Shown piece by piece: positions 45,911 to 57,293 of a stretch of 64,000 nt of DNA. This stretch comes from Clonostachys chloroleuca (lineage: Eukaryota > Ascomycota > Sordariomycetes > Hypocreales > Bionectriaceae), in contig JBANAY010000003.1 of the NCBI GenBank assembly GCA_037952775.1, positions 7,068,001 to 7,132,000 on the forward strand, read 5' to 3'. A program made the position numbers and the translations under genes. The number at the start of each line of letters is the position of its first letter. The stretch's first letter is position 1. The notes under the pieces are model-generated. The model was given only the letters and a program-made list of their open reading frames with translations. It searched no databases and was not told the origin of the DNA.

Positions 45911-46438
45911 TGTTGCTATATGTTGGCTCTTCAGCTAGCGGAAAACTCGACGGGGTTGTGTCAACCAAAATTGAACTGGAAATTGTGATAAACAACGTGA
46001 AAAGGGGAACCGGGCTCTCCGGGTTTCATGTTTGGGTGAGAATGTCATCACGTGTAACGCCACTCGAAAAAGAAAACATGATTGTTAATGAGTACCTTGA
46101 TTATATTGCGTAAGGCTGGGAGGAATTGGTAGCGCTGCATCAGGAATATCAGAGAGAAAATCCTGCACCTAAACATCCTGGCATATAGATTTAGCCAACC
46201 ATATTACAACAAAACGGTAGGACGCCGAGAAACAGTGCAGCTACCACGTGTAGTTTTTGGCACCTCTAGTGATGATGTGGCAGGCTGGCTATTGCCCGAC
46301 CTTCTTCCTCCTCTTCCATTTGTTCGTCCAATTCCAAAACCGCACCACATTCTGCGTCGTCTGCAATTTATTTTGGCATTGGCCACCATCCGCCTATAGG
46401 CATGCGGTCGAAGATGGTAATAAAGCTCGTGTTGGCTC
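45911..46438. other. intergenic, nothing seen
   Basis: About 530 bp. Holds the promoter of the MYND gene. A second frame at 46204-46635 overlaps the orphan gene and looks like a shadow. Confidence 0.4.
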
Positions 46439-47002
46439 TCACTGGGCTGGCGTTGTGTCCAGTCCCAGTGATATGACCCAGTCGAGTTCAAAGCTTTCGG
46501 CAAGAGCAGTGGTCTGAGTAAACACCTCAAGCCTAGCTGTCCACTCGGGGGAGGGAACAGCATGTTTAAAGAAGAAGGTCCTCCCATGCTTCCAAGGCGG
46601 GTCGAGGCTATAAGTGCTTGCCCTTGACGTCTCATTTAAGCAAACTCTTCCAGCTCGAGGTAGCAAGTCTAGGCGTGAAATATGAAAGCCATTACGCATC
46701 AAGTTGGGAATATTCCTCGCAACGACAAGAAGCTCAGCGCGCAAATGAGGACTAGCCTTCCCTCTTCTGAACTTGCGTCGCCACAGGTTGTCGCCTTTGT
46801 CGCCTTCGTGGTAGATCTTAGGTGTGCAACAAAAGACTAAGTTGCGGTACTTGTGGTCGCGCCAGCTTCGAGGTGCCTGGAGGTCCCAAGCGCGCTCAGC
46901 AGCAGTAGCTTCACCATCAGATACTTGAAGGCAGGTGTATGGAGGCGGGTTGACATCCCCAGAGTCGCCGCTGGATGGAGGAGATGTCATCATGCTCACC
47001 AT
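46439..47002 (-). CDS. hypothetical protein, orphan
   Basis: Intact ATG frame of 187 aa. It is Arg- and Trp-rich (AWDLQAPRSWRDHKYRNL, GDNLWRRKFRRGK) with no signal peptide, membrane segment or motif that I know. The sequence is not of low complexity, and its composition looks coding. A further exon downstream is possible but I found no convincing intron. It follows the MYND gene on the same strand, with its promoter facing an AT-rich region. Confidence 0.4.
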   Translation of the reverse strand: MVSMMTSPPSSGDSGDVNPPPYTCLQVSDGEATAAERAWDLQAPRSWRDHKYRNLVFCCTPKIYHEGDKGDNLWRRKFRRGKASPHLRAELLVVARNIPNLMRNGFHISRLDLLPRAGRVCLNETSRASTYSLDPPWKHGRTFFFKHAVPSPEWTARLEVFTQTTALAESFELDWVISLGLDTTPAQ

Positions 47003-47688
47003 GATGGGGAGGATGAATTGAGTAAGTTATGAGTATCTCGGGGCGTCCTTGACCGGTTGGTCGGCATATATTTGGTTACTTGAGGGTAGATCTAATGTCG
47101 AGTGTTGGAGGCGAAATGGTGAGAGCTCGTGGACTCTAAATAAGGCAATCTGTATTCAGTCGACGGGGTGGATAGTTTGTGGCTATAGGGATACTTTCGC
47201 CTCAGATTACTTGGAGAAACTCTCAAGGTCATTCGGGCACCAAATGGCGTAAATGCAAGTCTTACGATGCCGCCTTAAACCTTGCTTAGCCCCAGCTGCT
47301 GGCCGTCGTGTGTGACCCAAATTTTAGAAAGGACGGTGAAATCTAGTTGAATCTATGATACAATAAGGGTCATTAAAGTTAAGAAGGACATAGGTTCAAC
47401 TTCTAGTCCAATCAACAATGTCAGAATCCTATTAAATTTCACTATTTTCTTTTTGAAATTTATTCAAAACGGAGTAGGGATGTTCTTTTGAGGCTGAAGG
47501 TCAGAAAGGGAGCTCAAATAATCAATATGATAAGTTCCATGACGAAGAGTTTAAGTTCAACAATTTCTATTCGTGTGTATTATACGTCAATTACAAGCAT
47601 TTACTCATTTCGTCATGTTATGACAGAGTATCGTTGCCACGATATCATATCCAATGAATTACGCTTATGCATAAGAGAAAGTGAGTGA

Positions 47689-47742
47689 GTATAAAGTTCA
47701 ACAGCAATGGAAGATGCTAGAGCCCGACATCTCAACATAATG
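47689..47742 (+). repeat. dispersed ~50 bp repeat, copy 2
   Basis: TATAAAGTTCAACAGCAATG, then GAAGATGCTAGAGCC, then CGACATCTCAACATAA. It matches copy 1 at 13981 almost base by base across the middle. Confidence 0.55.
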
Positions 47743-47819
47743 AATAAAATTATTACGCTTATCAACTGGAATATCAGTCTTGCATCCACCACTCTTTGTC
47801 CGATAGAAAAGAGTTCGAT

Positions 47820-47870
47820 TATAAAGTTAAAAACAATAGACGATGCCAGACCCGACATCTCAACACAATA
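47820..47870 (+). repeat. dispersed ~50 bp repeat, copy 3
   Basis: TATAAAGTTAAAAACAATAG, then ACGATGCC, then AGACCCGACATCTCAACACA. More diverged than copies 1 and 2, and placed about 80 bp after copy 2. Confidence 0.5.
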
Positions 47871-48487
47871 ATACTCTTTGTCTGATATCAGAGTATTAGA
47901 GATCCTGTCCATAGAACATCAAGGGCTAGGACGATGTCCAACATGCCCAGAGATTTAATCGCTGCGGGACGGCTTGACCATGCGATGTTATGCCCCCATC
48001 CTCTTATGACTTGCAATGAAGCCATGGTTTTGATATTCATACGGCTGATTTCATGTATTCATCACACTTTTTGGATCACTGATACCTTTTGACAGCTGGC
48101 TCGATATGAGGCATTCAATTGCCAATAGCATGAAGAGGTTATGACAAAACTCGGGAGCGCCAACGGTACTGAGTCTGGGATTACAATGAATTCAGGAGTA
48201 GAATATGAGTAGGAGAGACTCGCCATTTAATTGATGAGAAGACATCAGGAACATAAAAAAAAAATTCCATCATTGATACATGCATCAGCCGCAAAATAGA
48301 TCCATACGATGGAACTCGATAATGGGTAAGATCGGTTCGTGATACATAATCACTATCAGAGATTCTCATCCAACTATCCCTAAATTTGACGATCCCATAA
48401 ACCCGAAGATGCTGGAACGACCCGATTGTCGCAGCTTAAAGGGGCGTACGCCATTTCAAGCGCATGTCCACGTCCCTGCAAGCGAGG

Positions 48488-49362
48488 TTATGTAGGAGTA
48501 AACTTGTTTTTCTCAAGGTACTGGGCAATATTTGGCCGTTTATTGATTGTCTCAATAAGCTGAACAAGCTCATCTGGAAGTTTAGACTATGGTAGAGTCA
48601 GCAAGAACCCGGTAATATAGCTCTGTCAGTCACCTTACAGGTAGGGGGATGGATCCAATCCTCATATCATTGTCAATTGACTGATAGACTGCAAAGTCAG
48701 CGTATGTGATTTTGTCTCCCAGAAGATAAGGGCCCTTGTTTTGGGAATAATATTGAGCAATCTGGGCATAGTAGTTCGGGAGAAATTCGTTCTTGTATTC
48801 GTTCGTCACTCCCTTCAACGCAGCAACCCACTGTGTCTGTGAACTGGTCAGCAACAATTATGAAGCAGAGCAAACTAAATGTTCCATACCCGCCAGTCAA
48901 TGTAGATGTCTGCCACAGCATCCACGAGATACTTTTCTTGGCTTGTTTCACCATCATAACCGCCGAATTCCCGCGCAAGGAAGCGCAAGGTCGGGATGTG
49001 CTGGGAACAGAGTTAGACGCGAATCTTCTTGAGCTTGGAATATACGAAATGCGTACCTGAGTATAGATTGCTCCCTTGTACTCAAGTGCGGGCAGCAAAC
49101 CTGTTTTAGTGATGCCTTCCTTTTGTAACTTCTTCTTTTGGGCCGGCCATGTCTCGTCATAAGGGTACCGAACCTCTTTGAACTCGACGCCGGCATCCTT
49201 TAAAAATAGACTATGAGGGAACTGATGGTCAGTACGCGCCTCGAGTTCCAGCAAGCAGGTTTAATAGGCGACAGAGGCAATTTCTTACTTGAGAACTTCA
49301 CCCCGGCCGAGCCGTCCGAGGGCGAGATAGTGAAAGACTGGTACATTGGATTGAGAACTCAT
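48488..49362 (-). CDS. glutathione S-transferase-like protein
   Basis: Five exons (49362-49289, 49210-49057, 49000-48890, 48836-48639, 48586-48488), 211 aa, all in phase. The thioredoxin-like N domain shows VFHYLALGRLGRGEVL and FLKDAGVEFKEVRYPYDETW. The cis-Pro/Ser region appears as GLLPALEYKGAIYTQHIPTLRFLARE. The helical C domain shows YLVDAVADIYIDWRTQW and KGPYLLGDKITYADFAVYQS, the conserved N-capping box. The enzyme conjugates glutathione to electrophiles in the cytosol, and the catalytic residue is probably the Tyr in HYLAL. It resembles the sigma/S-crystallin-like fungal group. The first join yields Asn where family members often have Lys. Confidence 0.85.
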
Positions 49363-49833
49363 GATGATCTGCAGGCTTGTGGTTGTGTGTAGGGATGATG
49401 AAGAGCTAATATCAAAGGAGGGGATTCAAGAAGACAGATGAGGCTTATAAAGTTTGGGTGTCGTCATCCACACGCAAGTCACGAATAGGGCGTGACAGGG
49501 GGTTTACTGTAATTGGTCGCTCGGCACAGTGGAAAACCACTTCTCCGCATTCTTCACTCAGCTCCTGTTCGCTTACGGTGGAGATTGACGGCCAAGAGTT
49601 ATCGTTTGGGTGGCATTTTGTTTCAAAAGTGTGCCAGGGTGCCTAGCCTACTCGAGGCATCAGAAGGTAATAATATGAGCCAAATTGGCAGAGCTGTACT
49701 CCTCCAAAGCTTCCCCATAGCCTCGGGGGCGGTATCTAAGGTGTATTCGAACTCAACAGGGAAAATACTGCGACCAATCCTGGCACAAGGATATATTATC
49801 ATTGATTAAGAGGTCATAATCTCAAGAAAAAAG

Positions 49834-49867
<34 letters not shown>

Positions 49868-49890
49868 CCATCCCTATTGCCAGTGATCAG
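49363..49890. repeat. intergenic with a 31-base poly(A) tract
   Basis: About 530 bp between the GST start and the 3' end of the NmrA-like gene. An uninterrupted run of 31 A occupies 49834-49864, preceded by AAGAAAAAAG. No coding frame. Confidence 0.6.
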
Positions 49891-50898
49891 CTAAGTCGCG
49901 GCTCGAGCATGGCCTATGATGTCCTTGATACCCTCATCTAGGCTCGTATCGCCACGAACAACATCACGAGATATGGGATCGGGCTCCTCGACCATCTTGC
50001 CTCCGGGCAAAATGCTCAGGCTCATTTCCACTATGTCGGGCACGGCAGCAGGTGACATGAATTGGCCAAAAAAGGTGCTTAGCTTGTCTTTCTCAACCGG
50101 TTTGATTGCAACATCTTGCCCAATCGCCTTCGAGACTGCCCGTTGCACGTCGAGCGAGGAATACTTGGCTGCCCCATGTATCTCAAAGATGTATGGATTT
50201 GGTTTGCCTTGGTCGCTCGCGGAAGCCCAGCGACAGTCAAGACCTCACGCGCCAGGATCTTGCCGATATCCTTGACTGCCACCATGGTGATCGCATAATC
50301 CAAGGGGGTCAAGGTTGAAAAGATGAAGGGCTCAGGGCCCTTAAGTGTCGCCATCGCCATCGCCCAATTTTCCATGAAATAATGAGACCTTGCGATGGTA
50401 ATTTGGGGGACTTTTGTCTGCGATAGAACCCTCTCCGCCGCATTGTTTGACTTGATCTCTCCCTGTGAAACATCGTCAATTGAATGGTACTCAAGATCTC
50501 ATCAAGATGAATTAACATACCACGCCTTCGGTTAGGTGACCACCGATACTACCCAGAAGCACAAGCTTCTTGACGCTGCTAGCTGCTTCTACAGCATTTC
50601 TAACATTTAGCGACACTTTCTCGGCCTGGGCGACTGTGTCGCGCCCGTCGGGAGTAGGTGGTGTGGTGGTCCAAACCACATCAGAGCCTGAGAAGTCAAG
50701 CGACGACGCATCCTCAAGGTCACCTTTCACAGCCTTGAAGCTGGGATTTGCCGAGAACTCTTGAGGCGCCTTGGCCGTGTCGCGATAATATGCTCTGACC
50801 TGGATGGATGTGCCGGAGGCAGCGGCCTGCTCGAAGAGAGCCCGAATCGTGGCTGCAGCCGTCTTGGGGCCAGCCGGTGCGATGGTGATGACTGTCAT
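49891..50898 (-). pseudogene. NmrA-like NAD(P)-binding protein gene with an apparent frameshift
   Basis: Exon 1 (50898-50521) starts MTVITIAPAGPKTAAATIRA and ends LVLLGSIGGHLTEGV. A 58 nt intron (gtatgt...ttcacag) joins it in phase to GEIKSNNAAERVLSQTKVPQ, followed by ARSHYFMENWAMA, DYAITMVAVKDIGKILA. These are family traits of NmrA/HSCARG-type proteins. Near 50195-50210 the frame must change: LPRATKAN is in one frame, while NPYIFEIHGAAKYSSLDVQ and the rest to the stop at 49891 lie in the next. No acceptable intron fits, so one base seems gained or lost. If intact, the protein would be about 315 aa. The redox role is inference. Confidence 0.65.
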
Positions 50899-52958
50899 AC
50901 TGGTTGGCTTTTCCTTGTTCGATGGATGTTGTTCGATGGATGATGTTTGGAGAAGAATCTGGGTGATTCTCGGTGCACTTATATGAGCTGTCGGGACTTA
51001 CTGTTCTTCCATCCGGTCGGTAGAGGGACCCGATGTCACCCAAGATTCCTCCCTCAGCTTCCTCCGGGGATCTTTTCTCGCAGTTAATGCACGCCTGTTT
51101 CCCAACATCGGAAGAGAAATTAGTGGACCAAATTCAGTTAGAACAGAGCATCCAGCCCCAGTGACACGCATCATACAGTTAGCATCAGGCGCCTCGCAGA
51201 TTCGTTCGCTCCAAGGAGACATCAGCTGCATAAGGTAAGCTATGGTGCCACTCGGGAGATAAATATCCCATTCCATTCATTCATGATGCCGCATTTCTCA
51301 CATGTTTACGGGACTCGGGATTCATGCTTCAAGTTGACATGATATCACAGCACGCATTAGTCTAAGTCCCGCCTCGACGTCCTCCAGGATACCCTTGCAA
51401 TTTAGACCTGGGGCCAATGCAACACAATCCACACCCTCGCGGTTCGCGTTGATCGGGTTTGAATGATTTCGCTTACGATGACAATGCAACTACCATGAGA
51501 GATGTCACCGGTCTCACGCATGAAATCCTACAACCCCGACTGGATACAATCACATGAGTACGTGAGTTAATAAACAGCCATGACATCCGCTACCAGCATA
51601 CGCGATCATAGGCGTCGTATTAGTGATCAATCCAGTTTGAAGCACCTGGCGTTCATTGAGAGTGGTGATAAGCAATTGGAAGGGGAAAGGGGCCATTTCC
51701 GGTTCTTCTCTCAGCTTGCTTGCCAGCCTTCATCTCGCTAATGTTTTGAACATCACTTGGCTTGTACCTCTTCCCCCTGAGTCTCTTTGTAATTACCGGA
51801 ACATACTTGAGAGCTCATTATTGGAGAATGGGGCGGTCAACTCGAGGTCCACGTTGTAAACACTATTAGTTTTAACATTAGCTGTTCCGGTGCATCCAGA
51901 ATATTCTTGGACTCGATTTGCTTTGACAGAATGACTTCTCTAGTAGGTATCAAAATAGTCTACAACTCCTTTACACACGTTTCTAGTGATGAGGAATCAA
52001 TCTTCGTCGGAATTGGCCGACTAACATGATGGAGACTCCATCTGCTGATCTACATACCATTACGGCTCATCATCTGCGCATATATTATCTGAAGACCTCG
52101 ACTTAGCTGCGAGACGTTGCAGGCCTCGAATTCGCGCGGGTCTTACATTTTCCAACTTCAGTATGAATGTATTTCATCGTCATTGTGGTATTTGGCAGTG
52201 GTCTTCTCTGTTATGCCAGGCCCTGGTGTTATTCCAGTTGTGTGTGATCTAGCAACTTTAATCGCTCTCAGAGCTAGTAAGGGGTTCTAACCTCCATATT
52301 TATTGAATATCAGCTAAATATAGCTATATCGTAGCGGACCCTGACCACGCACAAAATCCTCGATTAGTTAGTGACGAAGAAAACCTCCTTGACAATGATG
52401 TCCCTAATTCCCCTACTCAGCTTCCAGCTGAAGTTGAAGATCCAGCATGGGAGGGGAAACGTGTCGTCTAGAATGACGGGAACGCTAACTTCTTTGAAGA
52501 AGAGATGACAATGATTACACGGTGAGGTACTCGTGAATCCTGTATGGAAATGTACGTGGATCAACCCTCACGCTATACAATAATGACTAGTGTTAATAGT
52601 TGAATCAAACATAGCTCCATGCCAAGAATATATGAAAGCAAATAGTGCAGAGAAAGATAATCCCGTATCAAATCAAAACCATTGGCATTGTGTAGAATGA
52701 AAACCAATCAACCAACACCTTTGTTCTGTACCTGTCGCAGTTGGATCAAAGAAACTCCTTCAAGATAAATTCTTCAAGAGACCTTTGTACTATTCTACCG
52801 CCTAATATATAGTCCTAATCGCCGTGTCGCAGTTTGGCATATGTTTAGATTCACCTTTTCTCTTTTTTCAAACCGCTCTTCACATTGCTAACCACCGGGC
52901 AAGGCGCTCTCTATCTAACCACAAAGTACATATCCGTTGAGCACCAACTATCGCTAAC
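50899..52958. other. intergenic, nothing recognised
   Basis: About 2 kb. The left part is the NmrA-like promoter. The region around 52350-52560 has a short frame with LPAEVEDPAWEGKRVV that could be a transposon fragment, but it is too weak to call. Confidence 0.4.
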
Positions 52959-53518
52959 ATGTCTTCTCAGTATAACAAGCCGAGAATTGTGCGGTGGAGC
53001 TTGAGAGTACCACCAGCTGAAGGCGATAAGCTACACATATGGATGCGACTTGATCGGCGGCCGAAAAGATTCATTAATCGTCGAGGGGTACGATATGACG
53101 GCCTCAACTACCTTATCCGTACCATGGGTGGCAAACACAAGGACATTGTTATAGGAAACTATAAGCGAGGCTTTTATGCATACGGCTTGTTCTTCAAAGA
53201 TCATACCTGGCAGCAGAGGAACAATGGTAATGGAGCCCAACTCCTAGTCGGACGCATTCCTTACGAGAGAGTCCGGGACAAAGCGACGAGAAGAACAATG
53301 GAGAAGCGAGATTACATTGGGGTGGTGAAAAACAACGACTGGACAATTGAAGAAATCGATGCTCTTGGTAAGTGGTACATAGTGTGCTCCTCTTTTCATT
53401 CAAGCTATTAACAGACCATGCAGCCAGAGCTGAGATAGCTGGGAAGGTATATCATCACCAAAGGTACAACTGTGAAACATTCGCACTCAACCTTGCGAAC
53501 AAGTTGAGGGATCGATGA
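52959..53518 (+). CDS. small protein with a papain/LRAT-like NC-x-FA motif
   Basis: Two exons (52959-53367 and 53424-53518), 167 aa, in phase, with a 56 nt intron (gtaagt...catgcag). The C terminus HHQRYNCETFALNLANKL has the N-C-x-x-F-A block of the NlpC/P60-LRAT-PPPDE type of papain-like fold, where this Cys is catalytic. The middle has NYKRGFYAYGLFFKDHTW and DYIGVVKNNDWTIEEIDALA, which match the layout of fungal LRAT-like small proteins, but the usual His partner is not evident. It may be a cysteine peptidase, an acyltransferase or an inactive relative. No signal peptide. The alternative acceptor 12 nt earlier (aacag) would be in phase. Confidence 0.6.
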
Positions 53519-53796
53519 TACTCAAAGCCAAAAAGATAAATCAGTCTTGCTAGAGAAGCAGGCAATAGGAGATCGATGAGTGATGATGGACAGGCAAAAT
53601 AAACTCAATGTGGCAGCATCAACATGACATGCCACCGGCCCAAAGACAACAATTCAACATTGAGGGGGAATTAGACACATTTCTAAATGGTATCCTGAAT
53701 TCACATGCTCCCGTTTACCCTTAAATTGCCACACATTATTTGATTAACCCCGTCCGGAGCCTTACCCATCCGATGCCGGGAAGGCTGCATGCTGCA

Positions 53797-54267
53797 TCAA
53801 GCTGAGATTCGATTCGTGCCAATGGTGCCAATGCTCAGTCCACGGGTATGCCCCATCCTCTGTACGGCGGTGGGTGTATGCTGTCCTCCCGGTGTATGCG
53901 GAGCTTGGGGACAACCGATGCGCCGGTCAACATAGACCTTCCTGTTGCTTCCTTCGACAAACTTCCAGATCAGAAGCTCGTCCACCCACCATTTGGCCAG
54001 CTCAAGGTCGGCAAAGTTGAAACAGAGGCCGCCGCATCGCGTGCTGGCAGAGATGCTGATTATTCTCCCTGGCAGACGAAGCGATGTCTTGTGTCCATCC
54101 AGCTGGCAAGAGACTATGCCATTCCGGTCGCGGCTCTGGACGATTTTGTGGTAGCTCTTGGCCTGCTCTGGGTTGGGGAAGCCGATGATGATGCGGTTGG
54201 CTTGCAGGTCGATTTCCACGTTGAGTGGGCCCTGGATGTCATTTAGCGAAAGGGACACAGGCGCCAT
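53797..54267 (-). CDS. hypothetical protein, orphan
   Basis: Intact single-exon frame of 156 aa from ATG to stop, starting MAPVSLSLNDIQGPLNVEID. It has alternating beta-like segments (NRIIIGFPNP, GIVSCQLDGHKTSLRLPG, RIISISASTRCGGLCFNF), then EGSNRKVYVDRRIGC and a Gly/Thr-rich tail. I do not recognise the family. No signal peptide or membrane segment. It is convergent to the papain-like gene, with about 280 bp between the stops. Confidence 0.5.
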   Translation of the reverse strand: MAPVSLSLNDIQGPLNVEIDLQANRIIIGFPNPEQAKSYHKIVQSRDRNGIVSCQLDGHKTSLRLPGRIISISASTRCGGLCFNFADLELAKWWVDELLIWKFVEGSNRKVYVDRRIGCPQAPHTPGGQHTPTAVQRMGHTRGLSIGTIGTNRISA

Positions 54268-55859
54268 CGATTATTGCGGAATATCGTCGAAGACTTGGAG
54301 TGGATGGAGAGGGGAAGAGCATGGAGGATGTGCTGTTGAGAGGGATGGTAGAAGAAGGGTTGATCGGTGCGCGCGGCTCCCCCCCCCGCAGTTTGCCAAC
54401 CTCATATTATGTCGGGATCCCACTATTTTTTTTTCTGCCACCCATCTGATCGATTTGGCAACCCGCAGCTGTGATTTGACGCATCTCTGTTGTTATTGGA
54501 CTGGGTTGCATGCTGATTGCATGAGAGTGGCTGGTCAGACCAGTGTACAGCCTTCACAAACACATGTATGCCGAGCCCAGCTAAGCGCCACGTGGATGAG
54601 ATACATCATACAGCTGAAAATACGGTGGGCAAAGCAAACCATGGAGGGAGCAGCCACGATCCCCGAATAGTAATAGCTGTGTTGATTGTCTTACAAACGC
54701 GTAATCACACCGCGCTCTGCTTGGTGGTCTCGCACCAGCAAGGGGGAGCCAGCCAAATAAAGACGTATCTGTCTTGAAATGTGTGTGGCCGGTGGATTAA
54801 AAACACACTTGGGGCCGGACACATAAAGGGGCATTTATGATTCGGCACAACCGAAACAGGTGCTACTGGTTGTGGGCCGACAACACCCATTCTTCTGTAG
54901 GCAAGGAGTCTGATTTCTGGGACAGTAGGGCAGTTGGACAGCAAGGCAACAGAGCATCCACGCACGATAGCCGGAAGACATCTTTCCGCGGACTCCGCTC
55001 CGCGTTGTGCGGCCATCATAGCGTACGCCACTAAGATTCCATAGAATAACACGGCACTGATATAGACAAAACAAGATGTCCAGAGACGGCGAATGTCATG
55101 CGGAAGCACTATTGTCTGTCCCGCAGCCGATCTATCATGCTCATCAATGCTTGGCCACTTGCGCGTGAGCGTGAGCAGCCACCATCTTAGCTAAGCTCTG
55201 CTGAATAACAATATTGGATTATATATTTAGCTCCGGCTATAGGAATATCTTGGACTTTTGCCGCACAGTGGGCCAAAAATGTCTGAAGTACGTATTACGG
55301 TAGATTCTTTCGATCAAGGGCGTTTCTATGATCTGTCATCACCGTCATCGATGACTTGGATGATCCGAGTCGATCTCATGCTTATAGGCTGGAAACCGGC
55401 CTTGCTGTATCTGGAAAGCGATGGCTTGAGACTAGGAAATATTTGTTGAGTTCGTCTCAGAGCCTTATTTGAGCTGACGGCAGTGAATCTCACATCGGCC
55501 TGATGAATCTTGAATAAAGTTGCTTCAGCTTTTGGTACATGCCATTGTTCTTATGTTTATATCTCGAATCATTTATTTAAATGGGAGACAATCATCGAGG
55601 CCACATCTATGCAATACATGAGAAACCACATCCAGTCCGCTCTCGAAGCGAATGGCCTAAGTGGAAGTATCAGGGGCGCTGGTTACCTTTCCAATGTTAA
55701 ATTCAATGTTTTTTTGAGGGCAACAAGCCACATGATTCATTCGTGGACTGTGAACCTATTCTAAGATACTTCAAAAACTAGCTGAAAGACTCGCTTCGAT
55801 ATTCTAAATTCTTCATTGCCTTGAGAGAGAGAGGAGATGGAAGCCATTTATATACAGGA
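54268..55859. other. intergenic, nothing recognised
   Basis: About 1.6 kb. A minus-strand frame at 54705-55109 has a hydrophobic start (FVYISAVLFYGILVAYAMMA) but the rest is not family-like, so I leave it uncalled. No RNA gene seen. Confidence 0.4.
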
Positions 55860-57293
55860 TCAAACCTTGCGACCAGAAAAGGGGCAGAGTTTGAGTAGCT
55901 CATCCATGTCATCCATCGAATACCCACCGGACTGCATTTTCATCATCCCCATAGGACACATTGCCGGCGCTTCCTTCTTCTCTTCCTCATGCGTACCGTT
56001 TGTGGCGCTCAACTCTCGCTGCTCAACCTTCTTCCCCGTCGCAAGGACCCTCTCTCCTTTAGCTAATTTAGACTGCGGGGGCCTTTCCCAGTTCAAAACC
56101 TCTCTTCCATTTGCAAGGGCGTCAATTCGCCGCTCACAATAAGTGACGATGGACTTTGAGCGGGTGGATCCATCCTGCATGATATATGAGCGAGAGATTG
56201 GCTCAGGCTCGGTCATGACCGGCCACGTGATATGTTCAGGCGCTGCCTTGTAAGATAAGATTTGGGGTCCCGAGGCCCGGCGATCTTGCCACTCCTTGAT
56301 CAGCGCATGGAACTGGGGGCCGGGAACGTCCAGGACGACTTCGGGATGCGGGACCCAATTCTTTGCCTTGATGTTTTTGAAACCACGCTGATCGTAATCT
56401 CCTCTGCGGGTGATGTATTCATAAATTGTAGAGGATACGCCGAGGATGTCGTCTCGGGCACCGAAGAGATCCTCAGATCCAACATGAACGGCCACGTTGA
56501 AGTTTGTTAGTTTGATGGAGTCCTTCTCAATGTCGATAATAATGGTCCCAGTGGAGATGTTCTGATGCTGAATCCCGTACTTTAGATTAAGGTCATCGAC
56601 GACATTGATTAACTGTTTGAGCCATTTGAGTTTGAACGTTGGCCGCTTCTGGTCTTTGAGTGACGCGCCATGTGTTGATTCCGTTGTGAATCCGATGACC
56701 TTCGAACCTCCCTCGTCAACAACGATATTGTCAAAGACTGCTATATGCGGGTGCCGCGGAAGGCGTCTCCACAGATTCATCTCATCCCAGATTCGAAACA
56801 TCCAAGCTCGGTCCCAGTAATATTTAAACTCCAGCTTATGTCATAATTAGTCTTCAGAGCCGATAGTCTTTCTCTGCCTTAAAGAAGCTGCACATACCTT
56901 AGCCCCCGTGGATGCATGCGACACCAAGTCAATCCCAGGGCCAAGCCTGTCGATTTCAATGAGTTCTGGGCGTCGAATTGGGTCACGGCCCTCGACAGGT
57001 GTCACTTCCTTGATGGGAGGATAATAGACAGACATGGCCTGATCATACTTAGGGTCTTTGGAGCTTGATATCAGCCTGCCGCTGGGGGAAACGTGGATCA
57101 GGAAAACATCCGGATCGATTTCATCAATGTGCTTCTTGAGCTGTTCAATGGCGGGCTCCTCGTCATCGAGCTCTTGGGACATTTTGACGGATATGTTGCG
57201 CCGCTGGTCCCAGTCTAGGATATGCCACACACTCGGTCCATCTGGTGTGATATCACCACTAGTGGCGTAGAACCTATCCTTTTCGCTGATCAT
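55860..57293 (-). CDS. degenerate protein-kinase-like protein
   Basis: Two exons (57293-56898 and 56834-55860), 456 aa, in phase, with a 63 nt intron. Exon 2 has the order of a kinase C-lobe: VVDDLNLKYGIQHQNISTGT stands where the catalytic loop HRDxKxxN is expected, and IKLTNFNVAVH where DFG is expected. HRD is changed to HQN and DFG to TNF-like, so both key Asp are lost. GARDDILGVSSTIYEYITRR fits the following helix. No Lys of the usual VAIK is clear. This is best read as a pseudokinase of the fungal kinase-like group. Exon 1 is unrelated, acidic, with WHILDWDQRRNIS and LIHVSPSGRLISSS. The C-terminal tail is M- and G-rich. Confidence 0.65.

Larger units (their letters stand above)
47003..48487. 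other. AT-rich gene-poor region with repeats
   Basis: About 1.5 kb of AT-rich sequence without a supported gene. It holds two copies of the ~50 bp repeat and, around them, a repeated ACTCTTTGTC(C/T)GATA string. Confidence 0.5.

Noticed and set aside
36384..51000. A secondary-metabolite gene cluster around the P450, GST, NmrA and dehydrogenase genes
   Set aside because: No PKS, NRPS, terpene cyclase or other core enzyme and no cluster regulator is present nearby.
54705..55109. 134-codon minus-strand frame with a hydrophobic start
   Set aside because: Only the first 25 residues look membrane-like; the rest has no coding character or motif.
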